Origin: Laburnicola sp. R22_1
Lineage: Eukaryota > Ascomycota > Dothideomycetes > Pleosporales > Didymosphaeriaceae
Direction of reading: 5' to 3'
Assembly (NCBI GenBank): GCA_014281115.1
Contig: JACONQ010000008.1
Span: forward strand, 2,666,001 to 2,730,000
Length of the DNA: 64,000 nucleotides
The notes beneath the pieces were generated by a model that ran no database searches, was not told the origin of the DNA, and saw only the letters and a program-made list of their open reading frames with translations. This document shows, piece after piece, positions 13,059-22,742 of the stretch; position 1 is the first letter of the stretch; every line of letters starts with the position of its first letter. Made by a program: the position numbers and the translations under genes.

Positions 13059-13345
13059 TATAATAGTACTTACTAGCCTCCCTACTAAGTATATTCTATT
13101 ACCTTTCTTTTACATCCTATTTTTTCTATTTATGCCTTTTACCTTTCTAAAGGCGCCTTTTCTAGTTAGTATTAGCGTAGTAGTTAGTATAGGCGTATGC
13201 CCTACGCTGCCCTTTATATAAGAAAGGGCCTTCTATATCTCTTTCTTATCTACAATCTTAAAATAGTCTTAATTTAACTAGCTCTTTTAACTATTCTAGC
13301 TGTCCTAGTGAGGTTTGCACTATAAGGCCGTGTACCGCCCTTATA
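13059..13345 (+). repeat. 3' LTR (287 bp) of nested element
   Basis: Pairs with 10497-10783. Preceded by a polypurine tract, followed by the ACTAT target duplication. Confidence 0.85.
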
Positions 13346-15681
13346 ACTATAAAGGTATTAAATTGCTAGGAAATACATATCTTCTTATTTAAAATAATAA
13401 TAAAGAGTTATTTATAAACTTTTATAGAAACTCTCTAAACTAATAAATATACTATAGCTTTTAGTATAGAAGTTATATTTCTAGTAAAGAACTTAGAAAG
13501 CCTCTACTAAAGAGAGGTTAGAATAAGTCTAGACCTCTAGCCCTTTCTACTAATTACTTAAGAATTAGTAGAAAATAAAATTATAATTTACTTAAAAAAG
13601 TAAAGAATATATAAAAAAGTACTATAAATTATTTAAAAGTGTTAGCTCTAGTATAAGCTAGTAAAAAAGAAAGAATTATCCTTCTTATAATAAAATAATA
13701 TAGATCTTAAGTAATAGGAAGTAGGGCGATTAGAAAGAAGAGAAGGGAGAGCTATTTAGAGAAGAATATTATAAAAAAGAGAAATAGATATAGTGTAACT
13801 AAAAAAATTAAAGTATTTTAGAAGCTAAGCTTATAGCTTAGCTATACCTATAAAGTTATAAACTATATAAAAAAATACTTTTAGACCTCTATAATAAGGC
13901 TAAATATAGAAATAGAAAAATTCTAATATTTTAAAAAAATAAATTAGAACACTACTTCTTCCCTATAAACTTACTCTTGCCTAGATTAGAATTAAGGTCT
14001 ATTCTTTTAACCTTTTTATAAAGAATAGCAATTTAATTAGAACTAATAGCTGTAAAACCTAAAATCTACTTAATACACTCTAAAAGAGTAATAATTTTAT
14101 ATTTTTTCTAATATCTTACTAGTGCAGATAGTTTCTATAATATCTAGAATAAGCTTAACTAGATCCTAATAAGGAGGCTCTAGAATAGGTAGAGTAGGAG
14201 TGGCAATTAACTATAGTATAATATTAGCTAAAGAAGATAAACTCTAAAAATCTAAAAATCTAGAACTTATAATAAGTTTATTAGAAAGAGCTTAGAGAAT
14301 AGTATAAGTATTTTACTAAATTATAAGAATCTAATATAAAAGCTTTATATTCTATTTAAAATATCTAGTATTAGTATTATTTATTCTTTGGGGCTTAACT
14401 TAAGCACTCTAGATAGTAGAGCTATACTTATAGATAAAGATATTAAGATAAGCTTACTAAAAATTAATAAAAGGCTTACTAGTACAACTATTACTATAGA
14501 AAATACATTCTAGAATAAGATTAGCAAATTTAGTCTTAGTAGAGTCCTCTTATAAGCTATTTTAGATTTAAGATATAGATTAGTAAAAAAATGTTTGCTA
14601 AAGAATTATTATATCTTACCTAAATACTTACTAGAGTAAATAATATAAGTCTTATCTAACCCCTTTTTATTAATACTACTTTAAAACGCTTTTCTGTGTT
14701 AACAATAGTAGGAGAGATAACTGCTATTATTGTAATAATTTAGTCGTAAAAAAAATCCTTAGTCGCAAAAAAAAACCTATAAGCCTTATAATTACGCTTT
14801 TTTTCTATAAGCCTCTATATATATAAAATAAGCTACTTAAGGTAGAGCTAATAGGTCTTTTTATAAATATAGGTGGTTTTAAAAATGCACTTTTAAATAT
14901 TATATAGATAGCCTTAAGGGTCTTTTAATTGCAGCTTAAGTTCTTAAAGAACTACTTAGAATTAGTAAAGAATAATATAAAAGAACTAAGAAATTAACTT
15001 TATAATAGTTCTTTATAGTCTTATTATATATAAACTTCTTAAAGTTCTTAGTATTATAGAAATCTAGAGTAGGTAGCAAAGGCTTACTATTATAAGTAAG
15101 AGTGCTATAAGTTATAATCTTTATAGAGAAATACTAAGCTATAGTTAAGCTAAACTTTAAATACTTACTTAAAGTTATAAAAGCTATTATAAAGCGTTGC
15201 TTATTAGCTCTAACTATAATAAAAATTAATAATACGGAGGATAGTAAAAATAGTATAAAAGTAGAAGTAACAATTATAATATAGTATAATATTAATAGAA
15301 AGTATTATAGATATAGTAGTAGAGTAAAGAAGAAAAGTAAAACTAAAGTAAAAACCTTTTTATTTACCTTAGCTAGAGCAAATAACACTAGCGTAAATTC
15401 TTAACTAAAATAAGTAGCTATACTATAAAAACTAAGAGATATAAATATAAATATATTAGATATAATAACTAGATTACTCTATTAAAGGTAGAAGAATAGA
15501 AGTCTAGTGCTCTCTTTAGCTAAAATACGCGTAAAACCTTATAAAGGCTTAAAGCACTATTACTAGTATATATAGTATTAGATTTATTTTTAAGACTTTA
15601 GGTATATAAAAGAGAAATTAGTGCTACTACTATAAAGAGTATAAAATATAACACTAGGATTTTTTAGAGGAAGAAGAGATA
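13346..15681. other. 3' internal region of gypsy relic, unassigned
   Basis: The first bases appear to continue the gypsy chromodomain reading frame interrupted at 10496. Beyond about 13450 no known domain is readable. If stops are read as mutated Gln or Trp, the plus strand from about 13470 to 13980 and the minus strand from about 14640 to 13980 look more protein-like than chance, but I cannot name a family. It may be an additional ORF or another nested element. Confidence 0.4.
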
Positions 15682-15857
15682 TATAAGAGGCTAAGCGCCC
15701 TTTTATAGTTACTTAGCCTATTACCTTAGAGTTTTAAATCTATACTCTTACTAAGCTAAAAGTATATATAAGTCTATAGTTAGAGTTACTATTAAACTCT
15801 ATTAAATTTATAAGTTTACTTAGGCAACTCTAATCTCTTAGTCTAAAGCCCTCTATA
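15682..15857 (+). repeat. 3' LTR (176 bp) of gypsy relic
   Basis: Direct repeat of 3690-3865, equal in length and preceded by a purine tract. The Fot1 element lies 20 bp further on. Confidence 0.75.
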
Positions 15858-15878
15858 AGCTTACTTAGTTAATAAGTA

Positions 15879-15940
15879 ACGTACTTTGCACTCGAGTCGG
15901 ACACTCCATCGAGTTGGACACTTTGCCAAGACCCCACCAA
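15879..15940 (+). repeat. left terminal inverted repeat (62 bp)
   Basis: Starts ACGTACTTTGCACTCGAG and contains an internal direct repeat of the GAGTYGGACACT type. It is complementary to 17686-17747 with one mismatch. Confidence 0.93.
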
Positions 15941-15959
15941 AACGTACTATCAGCAATAG

Positions 15960-17590
15960 TATAACGCGATACCTTAACCACACAATAAACTACTAGCGTT
16001 AAAAGAAGCGCGTATACAGCTTACAATCTAGGCTATTAAATAAGACGCGACACTCTTTTAGCAACGCGCTGTAGCTATCTACAACGTCTCTTAAAATACA
16101 CTTAGCGACTAACGCGCTAGAAAGACGTTTAGACGCAACTGCGCACCCAACAAAATAAGACTTACTATAAGAGAGGAGCAGGCGATTGTAGAGCATATAC
16201 TTAACCTAGATGCGCGAGGATTTCCGCCTCAGCTCGATGCTATAAAAGATATGGCTAATTCTTTACTAGCTGCACGCCACTATAAGCCAGTTGGCTAGAG
16301 GTGGCCTTATAACTTTGTTAAGCGCCAGCCAGAGCTTAAAGTCAAGTTCAATCGAAAGTACGACTACAAGAGAGCTCTCTAGGAGGATCCTAAGGTAATA
16401 CAAGACTAGTTCCGGCTTATAGAGAACATAAAGGCTAAATATGGTATTCTAGATAAGGACACCTACAATTTTGATAAAGCAGGCTTTATAATAGGCATGA
16501 TATTAACTAGAGTAGTAGTTACAGGCTCTAAGCGTTAAGGACGGCTAAAGCAGGTGCATCAGGGCAATAGGGAGTGGACAACAGTCATCCAAGGCATCAA
16601 TGCGACAGGGTGGTGGATCTTACCCTTCATTATCTTCGGGGGCAAGCACCACCTCTCCGCCTGGTATAAGGAGAAGGATTTACCTCATAATTAGGTTATT
16701 GCAGTCTCTAAGAACAGCTGGATAACAAATAAGCTTAGTCTACAGTGGCTAAAGCACTTTAATAAGCATACAAAGAGGCGTGTTATTAGCACAACACGTT
16801 TGCTTATTCTTAACAGCTATAAGAGTCACAACTTGTTCGAATTCGAACAGTATTGCAAGAAGAGCAATATTGTTACTCTCTGTATGCCCTTGCATTCGTC
16901 GCACCTCTTGCAGCCACTTAATGTGGGCTGTTTCGCGCCTTTAAAAAAGGCGTATGGGCGCTAAGCTGAGGATTTGATGCGCAACTACATCACGCACATT
17001 ACTAAAATCGAGTTCCTACCTTGCTTTATTGCTGCTTTCAAGGCTTCGTTTACTGAAAGTAATATCAAAGGAGGCTTTCGAGGTGCTGGCCTAGTGCCCC
17101 ACGACCTAGAAGCTGTGATATCGCAGCTTGACGTCCGCCTGCGTACGCCTCCACTTTGTACTATTCGCGATAGTACATAGGAGTCGCAAACTCCGCGAAA
17201 TAGTACAGAACTTGGGTCGCAATCGACGCTGGTTAAGCAGAGGATTTAAAGGCATGTGGATAGTTCCCTAACTTATATGGTTGAGGCGATAGAAAAGCTT
17301 GTCAAAGGCGCTGAGATAATAGGGCATTCTTTGGTATTAATAACCAAACGCAACGCCAAACTTCAAGCTGCTAATAAGGCCGCCACACGACGTAAATCAT
17401 ATAAAAGAAAGCGATTGCAGCAAGAAGGAGTCCTTACAGTTGAAGAGGGCCAGCGACTGGCTACTCTAAAGGACTTTGGGGTGCGTAGTGATGGCAAGAA
17501 GGCAAAGAAGAGGGTGCGCACTAATAGAGGCGAATCCGCTCAACGGCGCTGTGGACGCTGCGGCAAGCCTGGGCACAATAAAAACCTGTA
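15960..17590 (+). pseudogene. RIP-damaged Fot1/pogo transposase
   Basis: The plus strand encodes helix-turn-helix and CENP-B blocks (LTIREEQAIVEHILNLDARG, then NFVKRQPELK), the DDE core with YNFDKAGF, GINATGWWILPFIIFGGK, LHSSHLLQPLNVGCF, and a C-terminal zinc knuckle (CGRCGKPGHN near 17555). About ten in-frame stops are present; several stand where the family has Trp or Gln (for example after QD near 16408 and HN near 16692). Of the three catalytic Asp, the second and third read Asn (LILNSYKSH, LQPLNVGCF), consistent with G to A transitions. The frame is otherwise preserved, and the longest open pieces are 16974-17180 and 17256-17591. It is inactive as it stands. Confidence 0.88.
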
Positions 17591-17685
17591 GACAGCTTAT
17601 AGAAGTAGATTCTGAATAGTTTAGCCTATTTAGACTATCGAAAATAGTTCATGTTGACTCTATACTATCGTGAATAGTATAGAAC

Positions 17686-17747
17686 TTGGTGGGGTCTTGG
17701 CAAAGTGTCCGACTCGATGGAGTGTCCGACTCGAGTGCAAAGTACGT
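17686..17747 (-). repeat. right terminal inverted repeat (62 bp)
   Basis: Reverse complement of 15879-15940 with one mismatch; followed by TA. Confidence 0.93.
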
Positions 17748-18306
17748 TAGCACCTTTATAGTAAAAATTATAGTATTAGTTATTTTAATTATAAGTAAAA
17801 TTAAAGTATAAAAAGAATTAGAAATAATTAGTAAAAAGTAATTAGAGTATATAAATTAGAATTCTAATATATAAGTATATAAGAAAAATTAGTCTATAAT
17901 CTTAAAGCGCTAGACTTATAATTAATAAAGAAAAATAAGCTAGAATTTTAAATTTAGTAATTAAAGTAGATAAGTTTACTATATAGAAAAAAAGGCTAAA
18001 GGGCTAAACTATATATACGCTTATAGAAAAGGAGCAGGACTAAAATAGTACTGCTCACATAATTACAGGCATGTGATCGCACCTAGTTAAGAGCCTTATT
18101 TCTGCGATAGCGTGCTATAACTATTACTTACATAATATACGTGAGAGAAAAACATAAACGTTTTGCGATATATATACTAGATACTAAGTTTTAGTACCTT
18201 TTATTTTACTTCTCTCTATATATAGTGCAGACTTAACCTTAGTTAGAATCTCCACACAACGACTCGTAAAATTGTATCATGGTCATTACTCCCCCGCAGC
18301 TCCCAC
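17748..18306. other. AT-rich isochore edge and TSR1 3' flank
   Basis: AT-rich RIP-like sequence to about 18230, then an abrupt change to normal composition at the 3' end of TSR1. No gene is seen. Confidence 0.6.
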
Positions 18307-20855
18307 CTACGGCTGCCACATCTTCGCCGGTCGAGGCCAAACCCTCTTGTACAGACTAACAGCCACCGCATCCATAGGATTGATCTTGCCATCAAATGTA
18401 GCCTTGAAGTAACCATGCGTACCCAGACTCTCTTTGATAAACCCGCTCCTTCCCCTCCTCGTCCACAGCGGCAGGCTCTTGAACCACTTAACATCCTGAT
18501 CGTTGAAGAACATGTACCGCACCGTGACAACGCGCTTGTTGATCTTATAGGGATGACCGGTTAAGATGACGCGCTTGGCGATGACGCGGTTGAGGGACGG
18601 CGGGAGGGAGGTGCCTGTGGCGATGAGTTTGAGGGGAGAGGGTGTGGAGATGGACTGGGCGGCGGAATCAGGCGATGTGGAGGAGGGTGGGGCCCGCTGA
18701 AAGTAGAGGACGGGGACGTTGCCCCAGGTCAAGGGGCCGATGAAGGAGGCGATCGCAGACCGACCTGGGTGCAGGTATCGATCAAACTTGTGCACGTCGT
18801 TGGGAGTGTTGCCGGCTTGGGAGAAGAGGGGATGGATGACCATGCGACGCGGCCCGCATTGTACAATCATCTCTGTCTTGGACTTTATTGGGCCTTCGTA
18901 CTCCGAGCTGAGCAAGATGCTGTAGTTGCACGCTGTTCTCTTATGCTCGTGGCGTAGCAGAGAAAACACCGCCACCGGTCTCAAGCCCTGTAATGTCAAG
19001 GGCACTCCTCTAATATGCACATTGACTCTCGTCCCAGGTGCGACGCCGCCAGCCCATGCTTCCCGCATAAACTTCGTAGCAGTCCTCTTGTAGTCTGATA
19101 TCTCCAATAATCGCTGCCACTCCTGCGGTTCATATGGCCTGTCTTCGTCTTTCTCCCACACACTTGTCTTCAGGCTCTTCAACCCTCGGTACCGAATGAG
19201 TCGCTCTCGGGCATCCGCGTTTGGGGGTAGCTCGATTTCATCGGGGAACTCCAGGTCTTCTTCCTCCTCAGCCTTCCTCGATTTTCGGTAGGCTTCGATC
19301 TGCGTCGCTTCGTCTTCGGGCGCTGGATCTAAGAACATCTCAGACTGGGGATATTCGGAGGGGCCAGCCTCAGTCATAGCTCTGCCGTCCACGTCCATGC
19401 CTGTGGATATATATTAGCACAGGCTCAAAAGATACAGGAACAGTAGCAGGGTAAAAACTGAACACACCCTCTATTCCGTCTGCGGGCTCAGCCTGCTCGC
19501 TCTGGCGCGGCTGTTCATCAACATCCTCCATGTCGAAGTCTTCCAGGTCAGAACCGGAGTCGGAAACATCGTCGAGGTACCAAGCTGCCTGGTAATTACT
19601 TGTGCCTTTTGGTAATCTCCTGGGACGCTTTGGCGCATCCTCCTCTTCTTCATCCGAAAAGTAATGATGGTCATCTAGAAGCACGCCTTTCCACTCGGAA
19701 GGTGCTGCCGATGCGGCGTATGTTGTTGCGTCTTCCATGATAGTTTCCTCCGGAGCAAGGTCAGCTAGATCATCCTGATACTCGCCTGCTCGTTCCAGTA
19801 CATTATCGACCTCTGCGGAATCCACGGCCATGGTATCATCTTTTCCCTTCTTGCGGCTTTCTAGGGGAGCAGCGACAATCTTGTCGATCTGAAAGTCGCC
19901 CCAGTCGCCGACTTGAAGCAGCCTATCGGCCTTCAATCCCTGCCCTCTAACCACACCGGTCAAGACTACTTCGCCAGTGCCCTCCTCGTTGACAGCGGAC
20001 TTTCCCCCTAACCAGGCGACGTCTTCTACAAGCATGTAACTCCTCTGATCCCGCCATTTGATCCCTTTGGTAGTGCTAGTGCATAGTGATCGAACGAGAT
20101 TGGAGGTCTCCTGCCGGGAATCGAGCGAGAAGACGCGCTCCGTGGTAGGTAGCCAGTGAGTGATGTAGGATTTCAAAGATGACAGGACCTGTGGTCTCCT
20201 TTTAGCAGGCTCGATGGCCTCCAAGGCTTGCACTACGGTGAAGCAGTTCGAAATGCCCTGACTTTCTACCGCCTTCAGTATCACTTCGCCCTCTTCATCC
20301 ACCTCCTCTTGCGCAGAAAGTACGAAGACCACGAAGTCGGCGACGCGGCAAGCATCCAAAGATGCCAATAAGTCTCGCTGAACGACTAGATATTGTACCT
20401 TTTGCTTGAACCGGTCCACATCCACTCGCGTCCAGCCAGCCTCGGGCACTTCCTCGTTGATGTCCAGGCTCACATTCAAGCTTTGCACAGCAGCAGACGC
20501 GGAGACATCGGCGCAAAGTGGTATGACTGCCACGACTCTCGGCGCCCCGTCCTTGCCGTTGAATACATTTGTAGCCTTGGCGTGCTCGTAGTCCTTGTTC
20601 AGGCGCATCTGTTTCGCTCGGTTGCGGCGGTCGAATTTGGACATGACTTGTTGGTGCAGCGTTTTGCGGCTTCCTCGCTCGAGGCCTTCGACCTTGCCTT
20701 GTGTAAAACGTCAGCGAAAGGCTTTGCACGTAGTGAAAGCACATACCTTTGGACACCTCCTTTAACGCACCCTTGGAAGCATGTTTGGACTTGAACGGCT
20801 TTTGCGGCTGCTTGGTAGTACTCCGATGGTGGTGTTGAGATGTCATGGGCGCCAT
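18307..20855 (-). CDS. TSR1: Tsr1-type ribosome biogenesis factor (Bms1/Tsr1 GTPase-like family)
   Basis: Cytoplasmic/nucleolar 40S maturation factor, a catalytically inactive GTPase-like protein. Three exons join in frame: 20855-20747, 20697-19468, 19400-18307 (introns of 49 and 67 nt), giving 810 aa, close to the yeast protein. The N-terminus carries the family basic signature (KPFKSKHASKGALKEVSK, then GKVEG) and FDRRNRAKQMR. The middle third is the degenerate GTPase-like domain followed by an acidic stretch (DEEEEDAPKR, SDSGSDLEDFDMEDVDE). The C-terminus has the conserved Tsr1/Bms1 block with YEPQEWQRLL, RTACNYSILLSSEYEGP and a final YKRVWPRPAKMW. The start at 20855 gives MAPMTSQ; an in-frame ATG at 20846 is a possible alternative. 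Divergent from the Fe-S gene at 21371. The function call is firm from conserved motifs. Confidence 0.93.
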
Positions 20856-21370
20856 GTTTCCGCTGCCGCCGGCTTTGAATCTGAACGGGAGAGCCACCTT
20901 GACTGCGTGTACAATACTGCGCGGTGCTTCTGTCCGAGATGTTGCGGGGCAATAATTTTTGTGCGTTATCGATAAAAATGCATATTAGCGTGCGTGTTGA
21001 GTGGGGGTGGCCCGTGCGTGAGGGCACCTTGGACAATCAACTCATCACTTGCAAAGCAGCCAACAAACCGTAGTGGCAGTCCTATAACAGTATTCTCTCC
21101 ACCAAATTCGCCCTGCTGTTTCACCTGGGCAATTGCACAATCACAGGTGGAGTGAATGTTGGATGGCCTCTGTCCGGCGCTGGTCCGACTGCCGGACCCG
21201 CCTGACCAATGAGAACCAGGGCAATTGGTAATCGTCCGGAATAACCCGTCCTTGACGTAGCGTCGCGCAAAGACAATCGACACCTTCGCCTTTCTTACCC
21301 AGCATCTCTCCCACGCAACATATCCCCTTTCCCGGTCGCTGTAAACCAAGGCCCCTCTGCCTTTGCGACC
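20856..21370. promoter_or_regulatory. shared upstream region of TSR1 and the ISA gene
   Basis: 515 bp between divergent start codons. No coding region is supported; the overlapping open frames lack family features. It presumably holds both promoters. I see no clear TATA box. Confidence 0.5.
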
Positions 21371-22153
21371 ATGTCTCTCCACCGAACGACCCAAGCGCTC
21401 GCGCGTTCCTCCTTGTCCGCCGTCCAAAAATTCGCCGCTCCATCGTCATACCCGCGCCGGTGTCCCCAGTGCTTCCGCACATTCTCAATAGCGAGCCCCC
21501 ACCGACAATCTTCGAAGCGGCAATTACAGACCGCTAGCGCATATCACCCTTCGACTCTGCACCCAGAGCCCCCACCGCGAAACTTTGGCGTACCGGACAC
21601 TTCGATTGCAGGCAGCAAACCCGAGTTCAGCAACACGCCCCAGTCACAAAGCGCACAAGAACAGGGGAGTACGACAGAGCGACCCAGCGTGAGCATACCA
21701 GAGGGCGAAGCGCAAAAGCCTCAGCCCACGCCGACCAGGCCTCTTCGACCTCGGCGGTACAATTTCGGCCCGCGCAAAGCTCCAATAAAGCTCTCGCCGT
21801 CCGCCGTCTCGCATCTTCGGGACCTGCTCAATCAGCCTGAACCGAAGCTCATACGGATCGGCACGAGGGCGAAGGGTTGCTCTGGGTTAGCGTATCATCT
21901 GGAGTACGTGGACAAGCCGTCGATGCTGGATGAGCAGGTGGAGCAGGATGATGTCAAGGTGTTGATTGATAACAAGGCGTTGTTGAATATTATTGGGAGT
22001 GAGATGGACTGGTTGGAGGATAAGTTGAACGAACGGTTTGTGTTCAAGAACCCGAACATCAGTGAGTCAAGCTCTCCCCCGACCTTTCGAACTCTTACTA
22101 ACATAATGCCAGCGGAACAATGCGGCTGCGGGGAATCATTCAGCGTGGGATAG
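21371..22153 (+). CDS. ISA1: A-type iron-sulfur cluster assembly protein, mitochondrial (Isa1-like)
   Basis: Matures [4Fe-4S] proteins in the mitochondrial matrix. Exons 21371-22061 and 22113-22153 encode 243 aa. An Arg/Ser-rich N-terminus of more than 100 residues suggests a transit peptide plus a low-complexity linker. The HesB/IscA fold begins near residue 137 (KAPIKLSPSAVSHLRDLL). The three cluster ligands are visible: Cys in TRAKGCSGLAYHLEY and the pair in QCGCGESFSV at the C-terminus. The 51-nt intron has a canonical TACTAAC branch point and, being a multiple of three without a stop, would keep the frame if retained; splicing restores NPNITEQCGCG as in the family. The symbol is by family; Isa1 versus Isa2 is not fully settled, but length and motif favour Isa1. 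Confidence 0.88.
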   Translation: MSLHRTTQALARSSLSAVQKFAAPSSYPRRCPQCFRTFSIASPHRQSSKRQLQTASAYHPSTLHPEPPPRNFGVPDTSIAGSKPEFSNTPQSQSAQEQGSTTERPSVSIPEGEAQKPQPTPTRPLRPRRYNFGPRKAPIKLSPSAVSHLRDLLNQPEPKLIRIGTRAKGCSGLAYHLEYVDKPSMLDEQVEQDDVKVLIDNKALLNIIGSEMDWLEDKLNERFVFKNPNISESSSPPTFRTLTNIMPAEQCGCGESFSVG

Positions 22154-22295
22154 ATGTCAACATTCAATTGTTGTATTATTTCGGTTTCGGCATGGACAGA
22201 CACCGCATTGCATACCCGGCGTTCTACCTCATAGATCCAGTTCGACATAGAAAGACCTCGAATCAGCAAGCATCTAACTCACTTCTCCTCTTCCT

Positions 22296-22742
22296 TCAAA
22301 ACTTCCCAGGCTCAAAATCAAACACCTTGGCGCTCTCCAGAAACTCTCCACCGAGCTTCTTGAAGTCCTGATGCGCCAGGTCTTTGTCGACGTAATAATC
22401 CCTGTCCTCGGCATTCTCAAACTCCATGACGAATCCATGTGTGTACGGATCCTATGCCAACATTAATATACGACGAACGTAATATCTGGATCGGAATAGT
22501 AATACAGCGAGGCCTTCCGGAGAGTTGTTTCCGCCGACTTTGATCCATTTGATGTACGGCTTGTTGGATGCGGGGTGTATGCATGTTTTTTCGAGAGCTA
22601 GCAGCGCGTTGCATACCTGTTAATATCAGATATTGTTAATGGAATTTAAATGTATATATGTATGAGGGAAACTGACTTCGTCGATCTTCTCTTTGGGGGT
22701 TGTCGTTTTCCACTGGAAGAGGACGACGTGGATGATGGACAT
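22296..22742 (-). CDS. stress-responsive alpha/beta-barrel (Dabb) domain protein
   Basis: Three exons (22742-22677, 22616-22506, 22451-22296; introns 60 and 54 nt) give a 110-aa protein, the normal length for a single Dabb domain. It starts MSIIHVVLFQWK and has IKWIKVGGNNSPEG in the middle, then YTHGFVMEFENAEDRDYYV followed by DKDLAHQDF, the most conserved fungal Dabb block. Dabb proteins form dimeric ferredoxin-like barrels. Some are cyclases or decarboxylases of polyketides, but most fungal stand-alone copies have no known substrate. Nothing nearby suggests a polyketide cluster, so I give no function. Convergent with ISA1, 142 bp apart. Confidence 0.85.

Larger units (their letters stand above)
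10497..13345 (+). mobile_element. non-autonomous LTR retrotransposon (LARD/TRIM-like), complete with TSD
   Basis: Two 287-bp LTRs (10497-10783 and 13059-13345) flank a 2275-bp interior. The 5 bp before it (ACTAT, 10492-10496) and after it (ACTAT, 13346-13350) are identical, a perfect target-site duplication. A polypurine tract (AAAAGGGAGG) lies just before the 3' LTR. No RT, RNase H or integrase block could be read in the interior on either strand. It is inserted in the chromodomain-coding end of the older gypsy element, so it is the younger of the two. Orientation is set by the polypurine tract and by the TATATAAG box inside the LTR. Confidence 0.8.
3690..15857 (+). mobile_element. Ty3/gypsy chromovirus relic with nested insertion
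   Basis: It is bounded by two 176-bp direct repeats (3690-3865 and 15682-15857). The 3' repeat is preceded by a polypurine tract (AGAGGAAGAAGAGA). Flanking 5-mers are AGGTT (3685-3689) and AGCTT (15858-15862), a one-mismatch candidate target duplication. The interior has gag zinc-knuckle, protease, RT, RNase H, integrase and chromodomain traces in that order on the plus strand, as in chromoviruses. A second LTR element (10497-13345) sits inside the chromodomain tail. Without it the interior is still about 9 kb, long for the family, so additional material may be nested. It is heavily RIP-mutated and dead. Confidence 0.7.
15879..17747 (+). mobile_element. Fot1/pogo-type DNA transposon, full length (1869 bp)
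   Basis: The 62-bp terminal inverted repeats at 15879-15940 and 17686-17747 differ at one base (T at 15915 against C). TA dinucleotides at 15877-15878 and 17748-17749 form the target duplication expected of Tc1-mariner elements. Length and gene content agree with Fot1-like elements (about 1.9 kb, one transposase). The transposase frame is interrupted by about ten stops, far fewer than in the surrounding gypsy sequence, so this copy is younger or was less exposed to RIP. Confidence 0.92.

Noticed and set aside
15999..16196. Minus-strand open frame of 65 codons inside the Fot1 element
   Set aside because: It is antisense to the transposase N-terminus, which matches the family on the plus strand.
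20295..20897. Minus-strand open frame of 200 codons
   Set aside because: Only its first part (20855-20747) is TSR1 exon 1; the rest reads through the 49-nt intron in the wrong frame.
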